DNA from: Citrobacter freundii ATCC 8090 = MTCC 1658 = NBRC 12681
Lineage (GTDB): Bacteria > Pseudomonadota > Gammaproteobacteria > Enterobacterales > Enterobacteriaceae
DNA: 64,000 bases
NCBI RefSeq assembly: GCF_011064845.1
Contig: NZ_CP049015.1
Coordinates: forward strand, 248,001 to 312,000
Direction of reading: 5' to 3'
Part shown: positions 28,598 through 37,203 of the stretch, in pieces
How positions within the stretch are numbered: the first letter of the stretch is position 1
Layout: each line of letters opens with the position of its first letter
Translations under genes and position numbers: made by a program
The notes under the pieces: model-generated
Seen by the model: only the letters and a program-made list of their open reading frames with translations
Databases searched by the model: none
Told to the model about the DNA's origin: nothing

Positions 28598-29034
28598 GGC
28601 CCAATCGTTTTTAACGGAACGTTAGGTTGCGGCGTGCTGGAGGGCTTCAGCATGTCGCCGTTCTTTTTCTCCGACAGCATATGTTGCTTATTCAGCGAGC
28701 TGTCCGGATTACGGGTTCCACTCAACATCCCTCCGTTGCTGTTAGGCAGCATTTGCTGCTGTCCAGGATTCAACTCGCCCGGCTGAGACTGCAGCACGCG
28801 CTGGGTGTTGGTGTTGATTTGGTTTTCCATATGCTGTTGCTGCATGCGCGTCTGCGTTTGCAACTGCTGGTTGAGCATCCCTTTCTGCTGAATCTGCTGT
28901 GATTGCATTTGGGTTTGCATACGCTGCTGACTCGGGATCTGATAACCGGGTTGATTCGGGTTATTCATGGTGTTGATGGGCTGTGCAAAGCCAGCAAACG
29001 GCAAGAGCATGGCTAAAAGTAAGAGTCGTTTCAT
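28594..29034 (-). CDS. yhhA: DUF2756 family exported protein YhhA
   Basis: A 146-residue protein with a signal peptide ([19 protein letters not shown], cleavage near FAQ) and a very Gln-, Asn- and Met-rich mature part ([23 protein letters not shown]), matching E. coli YhhA. Low-complexity composition suggests a disordered or fibrous protein; function is unknown. The stop overlaps ugpQ by four bases. It is divergent from ggt. Confidence 0.88.
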   Translation of the reverse strand: MKRLLLLAMLLPFAGFAQPINTMNNPNQPGYQIPSQQRMQTQMQSQQIQQKGMLNQQLQTQTRMQQQHMENQINTNTQRVLQSQPGELNPGQQQMLPNSNGGMLSGTRNPDSSLNKQHMLSEKKNGDMLKPSSTPQPNVPLKTIGP

Positions 29035-29152
29035 CGCTTTTCTCCTCTCGGGGATCGTTTAAGTTTACTCCTTTCTCGCCGTTACGATGATTATTTCAGA
29101 GTTATGCACCAGGCTTAGTGGGGGCCGACCCCCGTACATCTGGAGAATAACG

Positions 29153-30898
29153 ATGATAAAACCGACGTTTTTACGCCGGGTAGCCATTGCTGCTCTGCTC
29201 TCAGGAAGTTGTTTTAGCGTGGCTGCCACGCCGGCTGCGCCACCGCCGGTATCCTACGGTGTCGAGGAAGATGTGTTCCATCCCGTTCGCGCGCAACAGG
29301 GGATGGTGGCTTCCGTAGATGCTTTAGCCACCCAGGTTGGGGTGGATATTCTGAAACAGGGCGGGAATGCCGTTGATGCCGCTGTTGCCGTGGGCTACGC
29401 GCTGGCGGTGACGCATCCGCAGGCGGGTAATCTGGGCGGCGGTGGGTTTATGCTGCTGCGTACCAAAGACGGTAACACCACGGCGATCGATTTTCGTGAA
29501 ATGGCTCCCGCTGGCGCGACCCGTGATATGTTCCTTGATGAACAGGGCAATGCTGATGCGAAAAAGTCGCTGACATCGCATTTGGCATCCGGCACGCCGG
29601 GTACGGTGGCGGGTTTCTCGCTGGCGCTAGAGAAATACGGCACGATGCCGCTGAACAAAGTCGTGCGCCCGGCAATGAAGCTAGCGGAAGAAGGCTTTGT
29701 GGTTAACGACGCGCTGGCTGACGATCTGAAAACCTATGGCAGCGAAGTGCTCCCTAATCACGAGAACAGCAAAGCCATTTTCTGGAAAGACGGCGAGCCG
29801 CTGAAAAAGGGCGACAAGCTGGTGCAAACGAACCTGGCGAAAAGCCTGGAGATGATTGCCGAGAACGGTCCGGATGCGTTTTATAAAGGGGCGATTGCCG
29901 ATCAGATTGCGGAGGAAATGCAGAAGAACGGCGGGCTGATGACGAAAGAGGATTTAGCCGCCTATAAAGCCGTGGAACGTACGCCGATTAGCGGTGACTA
30001 TCGCGGATATCAGGTCTTCTCCATGCCACCGCCGTCCTCTGGTGGTATTCACATCGTGCAGATCCTCAATATTCTCGAAAACTTCGATATGAAGAAGTAC
30101 GGGTTTGGCAGCGCTGATGCCATGCAGGTAATGGCTGAAGCGGAGAAATATGCCTACGCCGACCGCTCGGAGTATCTGGGCGACCCGGATTTTGTGAAAG
30201 TGCCGTGGCAGGCGCTGACCAACAAAGCCTATGCCAAATCACTTGCCGATCAGATTGATATCAACAAGGCTAAGCCTTCCAGCCAGATCAAACCTGGCAA
30301 GCTCGCGCCGTATGAAAGCAATCAGACCACCCATTTCTCGGTGGTGGATAAAGACGGTAATGCCGTGGCGGTGACGTATACGCTGAACACCACCTTCGGC
30401 ACCGGGATTGTGGCGGGAAACACCGGTATTCTGCTCAATAATGAAATGGACGATTTCTCCGCTAAGCCGGGCGTGCCGAACGTTTACGGGCTGGTGGGCG
30501 GCGATGCTAACGCGGTTGGGCCGAAGAAGCGTCCGCTGTCATCAATGTCGCCGACTATCGTGGTAAAAGACGGGAAAACCTGGCTGGTTACCGGCAGCCC
30601 TGGCGGGAGCCGAATCATCACCACCGTGCTGCAAATGGTAGTCAACAGCATTGATTTTGGAATGAACGTTGCCGAAGCGACCAACGCGCCGCGCTTCCAT
30701 CATCAGTGGTTGCCCGATGAACTGCGCGTTGAGAAAGGGTTTAGCCCGGATACTATTAAACTGCTGGAGCAAAAAGGGCAAAAAGTCGTGCTAAAAGAGG
30801 CGATGGGCAGTACGCAGAGCATTATGGTTGGACCGGATGGTGCACTGTATGGCGCGTCCGACCCACGTTCCGTGGATGATTTAACGGCGGGATACTGA
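29153..30898 (+). CDS. ggt: Gamma-glutamyltranspeptidase (periplasmic, self-processing)
   Basis: A 581-residue precursor that cleaves glutathione and other gamma-glutamyl compounds in the periplasm. The signal peptide MIKPTFLRRVAIAALLSGSC... precedes a large-subunit region beginning PPVSYGVEEDVFHP. Autoprocessing occurs before the first Thr of NQTTHFSVVDKDG (about residue 392), which becomes the N-terminal nucleophile of the small subunit. The gamma-glutamyl-binding SSMSPT block and the GSPGGSRIITT loop are intact. I start at 29153 because it begins the signal peptide; the frame is open to 29087. It is one residue longer than the K-12 enzyme. Confidence 0.95.
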   Translation: MIKPTFLRRVAIAALLSGSCFSVAATPAAPPPVSYGVEEDVFHPVRAQQGMVASVDALATQVGVDILKQGGNAVDAAVAVGYALAVTHPQAGNLGGGGFMLLRTKDGNTTAIDFREMAPAGATRDMFLDEQGNADAKKSLTSHLASGTPGTVAGFSLALEKYGTMPLNKVVRPAMKLAEEGFVVNDALADDLKTYGSEVLPNHENSKAIFWKDGEPLKKGDKLVQTNLAKSLEMIAENGPDAFYKGAIADQIAEEMQKNGGLMTKEDLAAYKAVERTPISGDYRGYQVFSMPPPSSGGIHIVQILNILENFDMKKYGFGSADAMQVMAEAEKYAYADRSEYLGDPDFVKVPWQALTNKAYAKSLADQIDINKAKPSSQIKPGKLAPYESNQTTHFSVVDKDGNAVAVTYTLNTTFGTGIVAGNTGILLNNEMDDFSAKPGVPNVYGLVGGDANAVGPKKRPLSSMSPTIVVKDGKTWLVTGSPGGSRIITTVLQMVVNSIDFGMNVAEATNAPRFHHQWLPDELRVEKGFSPDTIKLLEQKGQKVVLKEAMGSTQSIMVGPDGALYGASDPRSVDDLTAGY

Positions 30899-30911
30899 TT
30901 TTTGATTAATA

Positions 30912-30940
30912 GCCCGGTGTCAGGCACCGGGCGTTTTGTT
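30912..30940. terminator. Intrinsic terminator of ggt
   Basis: GCCCGGTG (30912-30919) pairs with CACCGGGC (30925-30932) and is followed by GTTTTGTT. It sits between the convergent ggt and phosphotriesterase-like genes and may serve ggt mainly, since the opposite strand lacks a strong T run. Confidence 0.75.
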
Positions 30941-30942
30941 GG

Positions 30943-31977
30943 CTATGCCGTGAGCAACCGCGCTGGGTTATCAATACAGAGCCTGCGTAGAGTATCGTTG
31001 TCTACTCCACGGGCGGCCAGATAGGCGAGGAAAACATTCGGGACAAATCCCCAACCGTTCCCCCCATTTTTTGCCCACATCTGTTTGAGAAAAACATCAT
31101 GGCTTAAAACTATCTGATCGGCGTAACCCAATTCAATCAGATGTGCTACCGCATCTGCGGTTTCCTGAACGCCTGGGGCGATACCTTCTTTTGGGAAAGT
31201 GATGTCCAGGCCAATCATGTCAAATTCAAGCCATACGCCGCGATCGAGCATTTTTCGTTGATAGGCAACATCTTTTCCCGAAGGATCTGAATGCGCCAGC
31301 GAGACTTTTGCCGGAGAGACGTTCATCTCTTCAAGGACAATATCCAGCACCTCATCACCCAGCCGCAGCCACCCTGGCATATGGATATTCATCGCAGTAT
31401 GAGGATTATTACGTTGTGCCAGAGAAGCCGCTCGCAGACTGTTGCGTTCCGCCTGCGTAAAAGCGGGTGATACGCCAATTTCACCTATCATGCCGGCGCG
31501 AATATCCGTCTCGCCTATCCCCTGATTCAGTTCCTTATCAATAAGTGAGGCTAACAACTCGACAGGTTTGTGGATCCTGGCACTTTCAAACTTCTCCAGA
31601 TAAGGTCCTGATGAAGCTACGATGTTCAAACCGGTTTTTAATGCCACTTCTCGCAATGACAAGACATCTCGACCGATAGATTCAGAACCTGTCGCGTCGA
31701 CAATCGTCCTGCCTCCCAGTGACATAAAGTTGTTGATTTCAAAGATGACATCATCAATCTCCTTTCTGTCCATGTTATCGGCGCAGCAGTAGGGATCATG
31801 TTTCAATCCCCACTGCAGATCAGCGCTGACCTTTTTCCCCACGAGTTGCTGTGAGAATTCATAATGCGGTTCGTCAACAACCGATGATAAATCGTTAAAC
31901 AGATGCTCATGTGGTAGCGTCAGACCCATATCCGTGTGCGCCACTGGGCCTGTCACGGTTTGCAGGAAACCTTTCAT
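30943..31977 (-). CDS. Phosphotriesterase-family metal hydrolase (PHP/lactonase-like)
   Basis: A 344-residue amidohydrolase-superfamily enzyme. Metal ligands are visible as HEH (His23, His25), the bridging carboxylate Glu166 in GMIGEIG (where many phosphotriesterases use a carbamylated Lys), His199 (NIHMPG), His229 (LAHSD) and Asp294 (LSHDVFLK). The Glu bridge is found in E. coli PHP and related enzymes; relatives act as sugar lactonases. It is the last gene of a four-gene minus-strand operon with a DMT transporter, a GATase-like protein and a DeoR-kinase fusion, which suggests catabolism of an unknown sugar-like compound. The start overlaps the upstream gene by four bases (GGAGGTGTCAGG before ATG). 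A similar cluster flanks ggt in Salmonella, from memory. Confidence 0.82.
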   Translation of the reverse strand: MKGFLQTVTGPVAHTDMGLTLPHEHLFNDLSSVVDEPHYEFSQQLVGKKVSADLQWGLKHDPYCCADNMDRKEIDDVIFEINNFMSLGGRTIVDATGSESIGRDVLSLREVALKTGLNIVASSGPYLEKFESARIHKPVELLASLIDKELNQGIGETDIRAGMIGEIGVSPAFTQAERNSLRAASLAQRNNPHTAMNIHMPGWLRLGDEVLDIVLEEMNVSPAKVSLAHSDPSGKDVAYQRKMLDRGVWLEFDMIGLDITFPKEGIAPGVQETADAVAHLIELGYADQIVLSHDVFLKQMWAKNGGNGWGFVPNVFLAYLAARGVDNDTLRRLCIDNPARLLTA

Positions 31978-32945
31978 CCTGACACCTCCATTTTTTGCGC
32001 CATTTTGGATGCTCTGTATTCGGGGATGGTGGTAACAATTGCGCCTATTAGCGCAAACAGCGTCCCAATGATCGTGACCAGATAGACCGTATTACCCAGT
32101 GACGGGATAAGTTCATCAATCAACACTGAGCCAAGCAATTGACCCGCGGTAGAAGCAACACCGAGCATCAACAGCCCTAAGCCTCTGACCAGAATCGCCA
32201 TCAGCCCGATGGACAGCAGACCCAGCGGGCCACCGAGATACATCCACCACGTATCGGGTAACTGGACGGTGACATGACCTAATGCGACACGTATCGCCAG
32301 CGCAGCGCCCAGCACACAAAAGCCGACGATGAAGTTCCAGGTAATGGAAACCAGCATAGAGCCCGTTGCCTCGGCAACTTTGGCATTTCCAGCGGGCTGC
32401 CAGCCAGCGAGTAATCCTGCCAAAAATGGAAGGATAGCGAGCAGGATAAAGGAGGTTGAATGCCACTGTGGTGACACGACAAAAATCGTGGCAATAACAG
32501 CGAACAATGCGCCAGTAACGCGCCATGGCGTGAAGTATTTCTTCTCGTCCACACCGACACCAAAACGGTCGCACAGCAGGCCGGAAAGGAGGAGGGCGGA
32601 AATTAATGCAGTTTGAAACGTGGCAACGCCCAACGCGCTGGCTGATGCCCCTTCCGAAAATACAACCATCGCCCCGCATAATCCGGCAAACCAATTCCAC
32701 AAAGGGATTTTCCGCGTTTTTATCAGAGCTGGGATCGACGCGAATTGCTGGCGTGTTTCTTTGCGCGCAATAATAATAAAAAACATGACGACCAGACCAC
32801 TGGCGAACGAGATTACTGCGCAAGCATTTCCATCCTGCAACCAGTGTCCCAATTGCCCATTAACGGCGGACTGCATAGGGGAAAGCATACCGGCTAAGAT
32901 AGTTGCAAGCATCAGTAAGGGGGTTGAGTACTTATTCTTGTTCAT
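31974..32945 (-). CDS. DMT superfamily transporter, tandem DUF606/YdcZ type
   Basis: A 323-residue membrane protein with about ten helices arranged as two repeats of the ~140-residue DUF606 (YdcZ) unit. The first repeat starts LATILAGMLSPMQSAVNGQLG and the second PFLAGLLAGWQPAGNAKVAEATGS; both carry the QxxxNxxV/L motif typical of the family. Members are predicted small-solute carriers. Its place beside a sugar-kinase fusion and a hydrolase suggests uptake of their substrate. AAGGATTG precedes the ATG. The stop overlaps the hydrolase start. Confidence 0.75.
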   Translation of the reverse strand: MNKNKYSTPLLMLATILAGMLSPMQSAVNGQLGHWLQDGNACAVISFASGLVVMFFIIIARKETRQQFASIPALIKTRKIPLWNWFAGLCGAMVVFSEGASASALGVATFQTALISALLLSGLLCDRFGVGVDEKKYFTPWRVTGALFAVIATIFVVSPQWHSTSFILLAILPFLAGLLAGWQPAGNAKVAEATGSMLVSITWNFIVGFCVLGAALAIRVALGHVTVQLPDTWWMYLGGPLGLLSIGLMAILVRGLGLLMLGVASTAGQLLGSVLIDELIPSLGNTVYLVTIIGTLFALIGAIVTTIPEYRASKMAQKMEVSG

Positions 32946-32970
32946 ACATCAATCCTTATATTTTATAAAA

Positions 32971-32990
32971 GGAGTAACTTTCGTTACTCC
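32971..32990 (-). promoter_or_regulatory. Intra-operon hairpin between the GATase-like and DMT genes
   Basis: GGAGTAAC and GTTACTCC are perfectly complementary around a 4-base loop that reads GAAA on the transcribed (minus) strand, a stable GNRA tetraloop. TTTTATAAAATA follows on that strand. It resembles an intrinsic terminator placed inside an operon and may be an attenuator or an mRNA-processing/stability element. Confidence 0.6.
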
Positions 32991-32998
32991 ATTGTTTT

Positions 32999-33760
32999 TT
33001 ATTTTCTGGCGATGAATTGAAGCGTGTTAACCCACAGGTCGGTATAAAACGACCAGGACATAAATTGCTGTGTTCCCCAGTGCGGCGAACAGTCGCTCAT
33101 GAAGCAGGCGGTTTTACCCTGTTGGTATTCACCAAACACTAACAGCGGGTCATTATTTATTGTTAAGACAACATCGGCATCTTCTCTGGAGACAACCTGG
33201 TTATATCCAAGAAATGCCGGGTAGTCGGTGAATCCGTTAACGACAGGATGTTCAGGGGAAATAGCCTCAGCGTAGATACCCTCTGGTTTTTCTACCCGGT
33301 CATCGCCGTCAAGCATAATAACTGGCAAAACCTCGGCAAGAATGGTGTTCTTGTAATTAGCTTTTGCCTCAATACCCATAAATGACAGATAGCCGCCAAT
33401 CATGAGCAGTCCACCACCATTTTTGACATACTCTTTAATTGATTCCAGAGCATTGGGCTTTATTTTTAGCTGATAGAACGTCTCGTTTTGCAACAGAAAC
33501 GTATTGCTGCCGATATCGCTAATGACAATGACATCGTAACGGTTTAGCTCATCAATGCTTTCTGGAAATGCGATTTGCACGGTGTGAGCAGGCATGTAAT
33601 CAACTTCTACTCCGCCTTTCTTTAAGCATTCCAGTAACCATGTGGCACCCTCTTCATATTTACTGGAGGTAAAACTGTCATAGCCTTTTGAATGGATCAT
33701 GTGAATATGCCAGGATTCTCCAATAAAGAGCACCTTTAGTTTTTTCTGTGTATTATTCAT
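32999..33760 (-). CDS. Glutamine amidotransferase-like (ThuA/COG5426-type) protein
   Basis: A 253-residue soluble protein with a class-I glutamine-amidotransferase-like Rossmann fold. It starts KKLKVLFIGESWHIHMIHSKGYDSF; strand-turn VIVISDIGSNTFLL and the loop VKNGGGLLMIGGYLSFMG follow, resembling ThuA-type and putative GATase1-like proteins. A canonical nucleophile-elbow Cys is not at the usual place (MIGGY), so amidotransferase activity is doubtful. CAAGGAGCAG precedes ATG. In the operon it may modify or bind the same unknown sugar-like substrate as its neighbours. Confidence 0.68.
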   Translation of the reverse strand: MNNTQKKLKVLFIGESWHIHMIHSKGYDSFTSSKYEEGATWLLECLKKGGVEVDYMPAHTVQIAFPESIDELNRYDVIVISDIGSNTFLLQNETFYQLKIKPNALESIKEYVKNGGGLLMIGGYLSFMGIEAKANYKNTILAEVLPVIMLDGDDRVEKPEGIYAEAISPEHPVVNGFTDYPAFLGYNQVVSREDADVVLTINNDPLLVFGEYQQGKTACFMSDCSPHWGTQQFMSWSFYTDLWVNTLQFIARK

Positions 33761-33775
33761 AGTCTGCTCCTTGAT

Positions 33776-34990
33776 TTAGTGAGTCGAGATAGTTTGTTTG
33801 TAATGCGAACCTTGAATGCGATGAAGAACGGATTCGTTTTCTGGCATGTCAGAGGCATTGGGTGTTTCAACAGCAAGCGAGGCGAATGCACTGGCGTAGC
33901 ACAATGCAGATGCCAGTGATTTTCCTTTAGCAAGGCCAGATGCGAGTGCACCATTGAAGGCATCACCCGCTCCTGCGGTATTTTTTACAACTGCCGGGAA
34001 TGCCGGAGAATAGATGAATTGTGTTCCGTCATAAGCGAGGGAGCCTTTGCTCCCTAGGGTGATAATGGTATTTTTGACGCCTTTCTGATGAATAATCTTT
34101 GCCGCACTTTTTGCCGACTCAATATCATTGACGGACATGTTTGCCAACAGACCCGCTTCGGTTTCATTTGGCGTGATATAATCAATATTATCAATAATAG
34201 TATTGACCATTTCATTGTATGGTGCTGGATTTATAATGACAGGGATATCATTTTTCTGTGCGAGACGAATGGTTTGGTGAAGCGCTTCGTAATTTGTCTC
34301 CAGTTGTACGAGAACAATATCTGAATGAACGATGGCTTCTTTTTGTATGGTGATTTCATCAGGGGAAATTGTCATGTTAGCACCGGGGTAGATAGCGATG
34401 ACGTTATCCCCGGTATCTCCATTCACCATAATAGTAGCAGTACCTGTTTGTGTTTCTTTGGTCTGATAGATAACGCTTTTATGGATTTTTGATGAGTTTA
34501 TAAAATTAATGGCGTAATCACTGAAATGGTCTGACCCTACTTTAGTAATAAAATGCACATCAGAATCGGCATAGCTTGCAGCTAATGCCTGATTGCATCC
34601 TTTACCTCCGGGCGAAAAAATAAATTTATCGGCAAGTAATGATTCGCCTGTCGAGGGGAGCCTCGGTAGGTAACTGATAATATCAACATTGAACGAGCCA
34701 ATAACACATACATTATTCTTCATGGCAGAGAGACCTTTTTTTATTTTCTGCGCTGATTCATATTTTTCCAGCACATAAGCAATTTCGTTTTTTGCAACGT
34801 TATCAAGAGAGTCAAGGGTAATAAATGCACCACCATGACAGCGAGTGAGATATCCCTGTCCGGCAAGTTCATTGAGATCTGAGCGAATAGTTTCCTTTGT
34901 TACCTTGAGACTTTTCGCCAGATTTGAAACTTTTACAACTCCCGAAATACTGATTTCTTTCAATATTCTATGATGGCGTTCAAATTTCAT
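33776..34990 (-). CDS. DeoR-type HTH fused to ribokinase-family (PfkB) sugar kinase
   Basis: A 404-residue two-domain protein. Residues ~1-60 are a DeoR-family helix-turn-helix (RHHRILKEISISGVVKVSNLAKS; KVTKETIRSDLNELAGQGYL). Residues ~92-395 are a ribokinase-like kinase starting NNVCVIGSFNVDIISYLPRLP, with PfkB signature 1 (FSPGGKGCNQALAASYAD) and the catalytic anion-hole motif NTAGAGDAFNGALA. The normal DeoR sugar-phosphate sensing domain is replaced by the kinase, so the protein probably phosphorylates a sugar and regulates its own operon in response. It heads the minus-strand operon. GAGGT lies before ATG. Codon use is more AT-rich than in ggt. Confidence 0.85.
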   Translation of the reverse strand: MKFERHHRILKEISISGVVKVSNLAKSLKVTKETIRSDLNELAGQGYLTRCHGGAFITLDSLDNVAKNEIAYVLEKYESAQKIKKGLSAMKNNVCVIGSFNVDIISYLPRLPSTGESLLADKFIFSPGGKGCNQALAASYADSDVHFITKVGSDHFSDYAINFINSSKIHKSVIYQTKETQTGTATIMVNGDTGDNVIAIYPGANMTISPDEITIQKEAIVHSDIVLVQLETNYEALHQTIRLAQKNDIPVIINPAPYNEMVNTIIDNIDYITPNETEAGLLANMSVNDIESAKSAAKIIHQKGVKNTIITLGSKGSLAYDGTQFIYSPAFPAVVKNTAGAGDAFNGALASGLAKGKSLASALCYASAFASLAVETPNASDMPENESVLHRIQGSHYKQTISTH

Positions 34991-35312
34991 TTTTTACCTC
35001 ACCGTGGTTAAGTTAGTCCCAGGGGAAGTATATTGTTGTGATTGTCACCATAAAGTGATGGCAGAAACCAAAAAAAAACAAAAATGTAATATTAATATTA
35101 TTAAAGTTAAGATAAATAGCGATGAAGATAGTAAGTAAAATAACCCTATGATTCAGGCGGTTGTTACGCCTGAAGATGACGGCGGAGGCGATGGACTGCA
35201 ATCAACAACTTTATGCCAGGATTGGATGGCAATTCCGCTTTTGCATGTAACGACGGGGAAATTAAGGATAATGACCTACAGCCTTCTGAACGTTGCAGGT
35301 CTTATTAGTTCC
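34991..35312 (-). promoter_or_regulatory. Promoter region of the kinase-fusion operon (322 bases without a gene)
   Basis: An AT-rich stretch between the kinase fusion and the end of the periplasmic protein gene. TCAC (35045-35048) and GTGA (35055-35058) form a small inverted repeat that could be an operator. TTCAGGCG (35152-35159) and CGCCTGAA (35167-35174) form a perfect 8-bp hairpin, possibly the 3' end of the upstream periplasmic-protein transcript. A short open frame at 35148-35336 has no coding support. Sites are inferred from shape only. Confidence 0.4.
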
Positions 35313-36197
35313 TTAAGGAACATACTGTTGCAGTGATTCAGACCAGTGAAATATTTGGCTGCTTTTATCCTGCAGGTTCACGACCTCTAAATCATAAAAT
35401 CCCTGCGTCTTTGCCGACCGCAATTTCAGGATGTACTTACTCTCGCTGATGTCGTGCTGCCTTGTGCCGTCTTTATTCCAGTCTCCGGCGATATCCGAAT
35501 AGTAATAAACAAGGTCAGAAAACACGTTGATTATCTTGCTGTCTTTGATGGTGTAGAGTTCCAGCACTTCATAAAACGCCCCGCCGCCGGAGTAGGCATC
35601 GGAGTAGCCACCGCGCACCCCGAGCGCCAAAGTATCGGGAGCGATTCGGTACGGTGCCAGATCCAATTTTGTATAATAAGCCAGCGGTCTGACGGACTCA
35701 TCATCGCTCTCTTTCTCGGCAGCTTTATTCCACGCTGAGATCTGGTTTAATGGTTTTTCCGAGCGGGCAATCGGCTGCAGCTGTTGGTTCTGCCAGGAGA
35801 AAACGCCGAGATATAATTTATTGGCGCGTCCGTTGTTGTAGTTTTCCGGACAGGTGTTATCCGCGTACTTTTTTGCCTGCCCGGCATCGGCCTGATTGTC
35901 AGCAAAACAGGCAATGCCAATATATTTACCCTCTTTTCCCCAGGCTTTGGCGCCAGTGAGGATCAGATTATTAGGATTTTCGTTCGGCGCAACCCAGCCA
36001 ATCCACTGGTTCTCTGATAATCCCTGTGGAAGTTCACCAAATCCTTTCGCAGGTGTTGCCCCTGCCATTTGCTCAGCAAAAATCTGTTTGCCTTCAGTAT
36101 GTTGAATAGCGCTGGGTACGGCATCGAGATTTTGTACGGTAGTGGCAAAAGCTGGGGAGAACGAGGCCAGTAAAGCCAGGGGAACAAACTTTTTCAC
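35313..36197 (-). CDS. Exported periplasmic protein of unknown function
   Basis: A 294-residue protein with a signal peptide (MKKFVPLALLASFSPAFA, cleavage near residue 18) and no lipobox. The mature domain is rich in aromatic residues, with two cysteines (GIACFAD and DNTCPEN) that could form a disulfide. It contains ALGVRGGYSDAYSGGGAFYEVLELYTI and a C-terminal QIFHWSESLQQYVP block. I do not recognise the family with certainty; homologous ORFs seem to occur at this place in Salmonella. An ATG with AAGGACGCAATAG upstream makes the start sound. It is on the same strand as the kinase-fusion operon but separated by 322 bases. Confidence 0.7.
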   Translation of the reverse strand: MKKFVPLALLASFSPAFATTVQNLDAVPSAIQHTEGKQIFAEQMAGATPAKGFGELPQGLSENQWIGWVAPNENPNNLILTGAKAWGKEGKYIGIACFADNQADAGQAKKYADNTCPENYNNGRANKLYLGVFSWQNQQLQPIARSEKPLNQISAWNKAAEKESDDESVRPLAYYTKLDLAPYRIAPDTLALGVRGGYSDAYSGGGAFYEVLELYTIKDSKIINVFSDLVYYYSDIAGDWNKDGTRQHDISESKYILKLRSAKTQGFYDLEVVNLQDKSSQIFHWSESLQQYVP

Positions 36198-36243
36198 TAT
36201 TGCGTCCTTTCAATAAGCAGGGCGATAAGACTCGCCCTTAAAT

Positions 36244-36732
36244 TTATTTCACGCGTGCCATAAAATACGCATCCACGTACTCGCCGTTGCGCAGGCCGTA
36301 TTTCTTACCTGTCCCTTCGATCTCAAAGCCATGCTTTTTATAGACCGCAACCGCAGGTTCGTTATCCACAAACACTGTTAACTCGATACGGTCGACGCGC
36401 AGCCAGTTGTCGCACATGTCGATCATCGTACGGAGAAGCGCGCTGGCAACGCCGCGATTCTGCCAGCGGGCATCAACGCAGATACCAAAATCGGCGACAT
36501 GGCTGCGGCGCGGGCGCTGAGCAACGTCGATGCAGAGATGTCCGACGACGGTATCATCAATGCACGCGACCAGTTGTTTGATTCCGACCCGTTCGGTTAG
36601 TCGCTCTTGCCACATCTCCATGGAAGGATGAGGAACCTGTAGCGTGTTGTGATACACCTCTGGCTGGGCATGGATCTGACGAATTGCGTCGTAATCTTTC
36701 GGTTCAGCGTGGCGTATCACTATCTCACTCAT
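36244..36732 (-). CDS. yhhY: GNAT-family amino acid N-acetyltransferase YhhY
   Basis: A 162-residue acetyltransferase. The acetyl-CoA-binding motif A is WQNRGVASALLRTMIDM, preceded by the strand VADFGICVD, and motif B includes ELTVFVDNEPAVAVYKKHGFEIEG. E. coli YhhY acetylates certain amino acids such as Met and aromatic ones in vitro. It is divergent from RyhB, as in E. coli. Confidence 0.92.
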   Translation of the reverse strand: MSEIVIRHAEPKDYDAIRQIHAQPEVYHNTLQVPHPSMEMWQERLTERVGIKQLVACIDDTVVGHLCIDVAQRPRRSHVADFGICVDARWQNRGVASALLRTMIDMCDNWLRVDRIELTVFVDNEPAVAVYKKHGFEIEGTGKKYGLRNGEYVDAYFMARVK

Positions 36733-36828
36733 TCCTTATCTCCTTCAGGGTTAATTGAGTCTTTACCCTCGCTGAGAAAGAAAATTCCGTCAACTGCATT
36801 TTTTTGCAAAAAGAAGTAGACAAGTGCG

Positions 36829-36847
36829 AATGAGAATGATTATTATT
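36829..36847 (+). promoter_or_regulatory. Fur box of the ryhB promoter
   Basis: GAATGAGAATGATTATTAT, with a core TGAGAATGATTATTA of the 7-1-7 type, overlaps the expected -10 region of ryhB a few bases upstream of the RNA start. Iron-loaded Fur would block transcription here. Confidence 0.9.
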
Positions 36848-36852
36848 GCTCT

Positions 36853-36947
36853 GCGTTCAGGGGAACCCCTACGGAGAACCTGAAAGCACGACATTGCTCA
36901 CATTGCTTCCAGTATTACTTTAGCCAGCTTTTGCTGGCTTTTTTTTT
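36853..36947 (+). ncRNA. ryhB: RyhB, iron-stress small RNA
   Basis: An Hfq-dependent sRNA of about 94 nt that pairs with and destabilises mRNAs of non-essential iron-using proteins when Fur is inactive. The conserved core (tgaaagcacgacattgctca, then cattgcttccagtattactt) is present nearly unchanged from E. coli. The 3' end is the terminator TAGCCAGC-tttt-GCTGGCTT followed by a T run (36921-36947). The 5' 30 bases (gcgttcaggggaacccctac) differ from E. coli and form their own hairpin. The start at 36853 is set by analogy to the E. coli GCGATCAGG start. Confidence 0.93.
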
Positions 36948-36961
36948 GGGGTTTTGTTTCA

Positions 36962-37075
36962 GCCTGGCTTACTTGTCATTTTGTCCCCGGGAAGTGCTCG
37001 TGCTCCTCACGTACATTTAGTACGCTCCGGGCCCTGCGCGCTTGCCGTGAACAAACTGACCGCGACGCCGACGGC
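36962..37075. repeat. Degenerate ERIC element
   Basis: A palindrome of about 114 bases with the centre cacgtacatttagtacgctccggg, which matches the ERIC core as seen in the 39.1-kb copy. The outer arms (gtcattttgtcc and cgaacaaactgac-like) are only partly complementary. It follows the RyhB terminator. Confidence 0.6.
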
Positions 37076-37097
37076 CGATCTTGAGGCATCTGCTTTT

Positions 37098-37128
37098 GTA
37101 GGCCGGATAAGGCAACGCCGCATCCGGC
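37098..37128. repeat. Single REP element
   Basis: tgtaggccggataaggcaac followed by gccgcatccggc forms a REP hairpin between RyhB and yhhX. Confidence 0.8.
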
Positions 37129-37203
37129 ACGATGACAGGATGGATTCAGTCTCCAGCCGCTTTGCGCTATGGTGTAGATAATCATCTTCAAAAGGACTGT
37201 CTC

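Noticed and set aside
35148..35336. 62-codon plus-strand frame upstream of the kinase operon
   Set aside because: No RBS and no recognisable composition; it overlaps the 3' end of the periplasmic-protein gene on the other strand.
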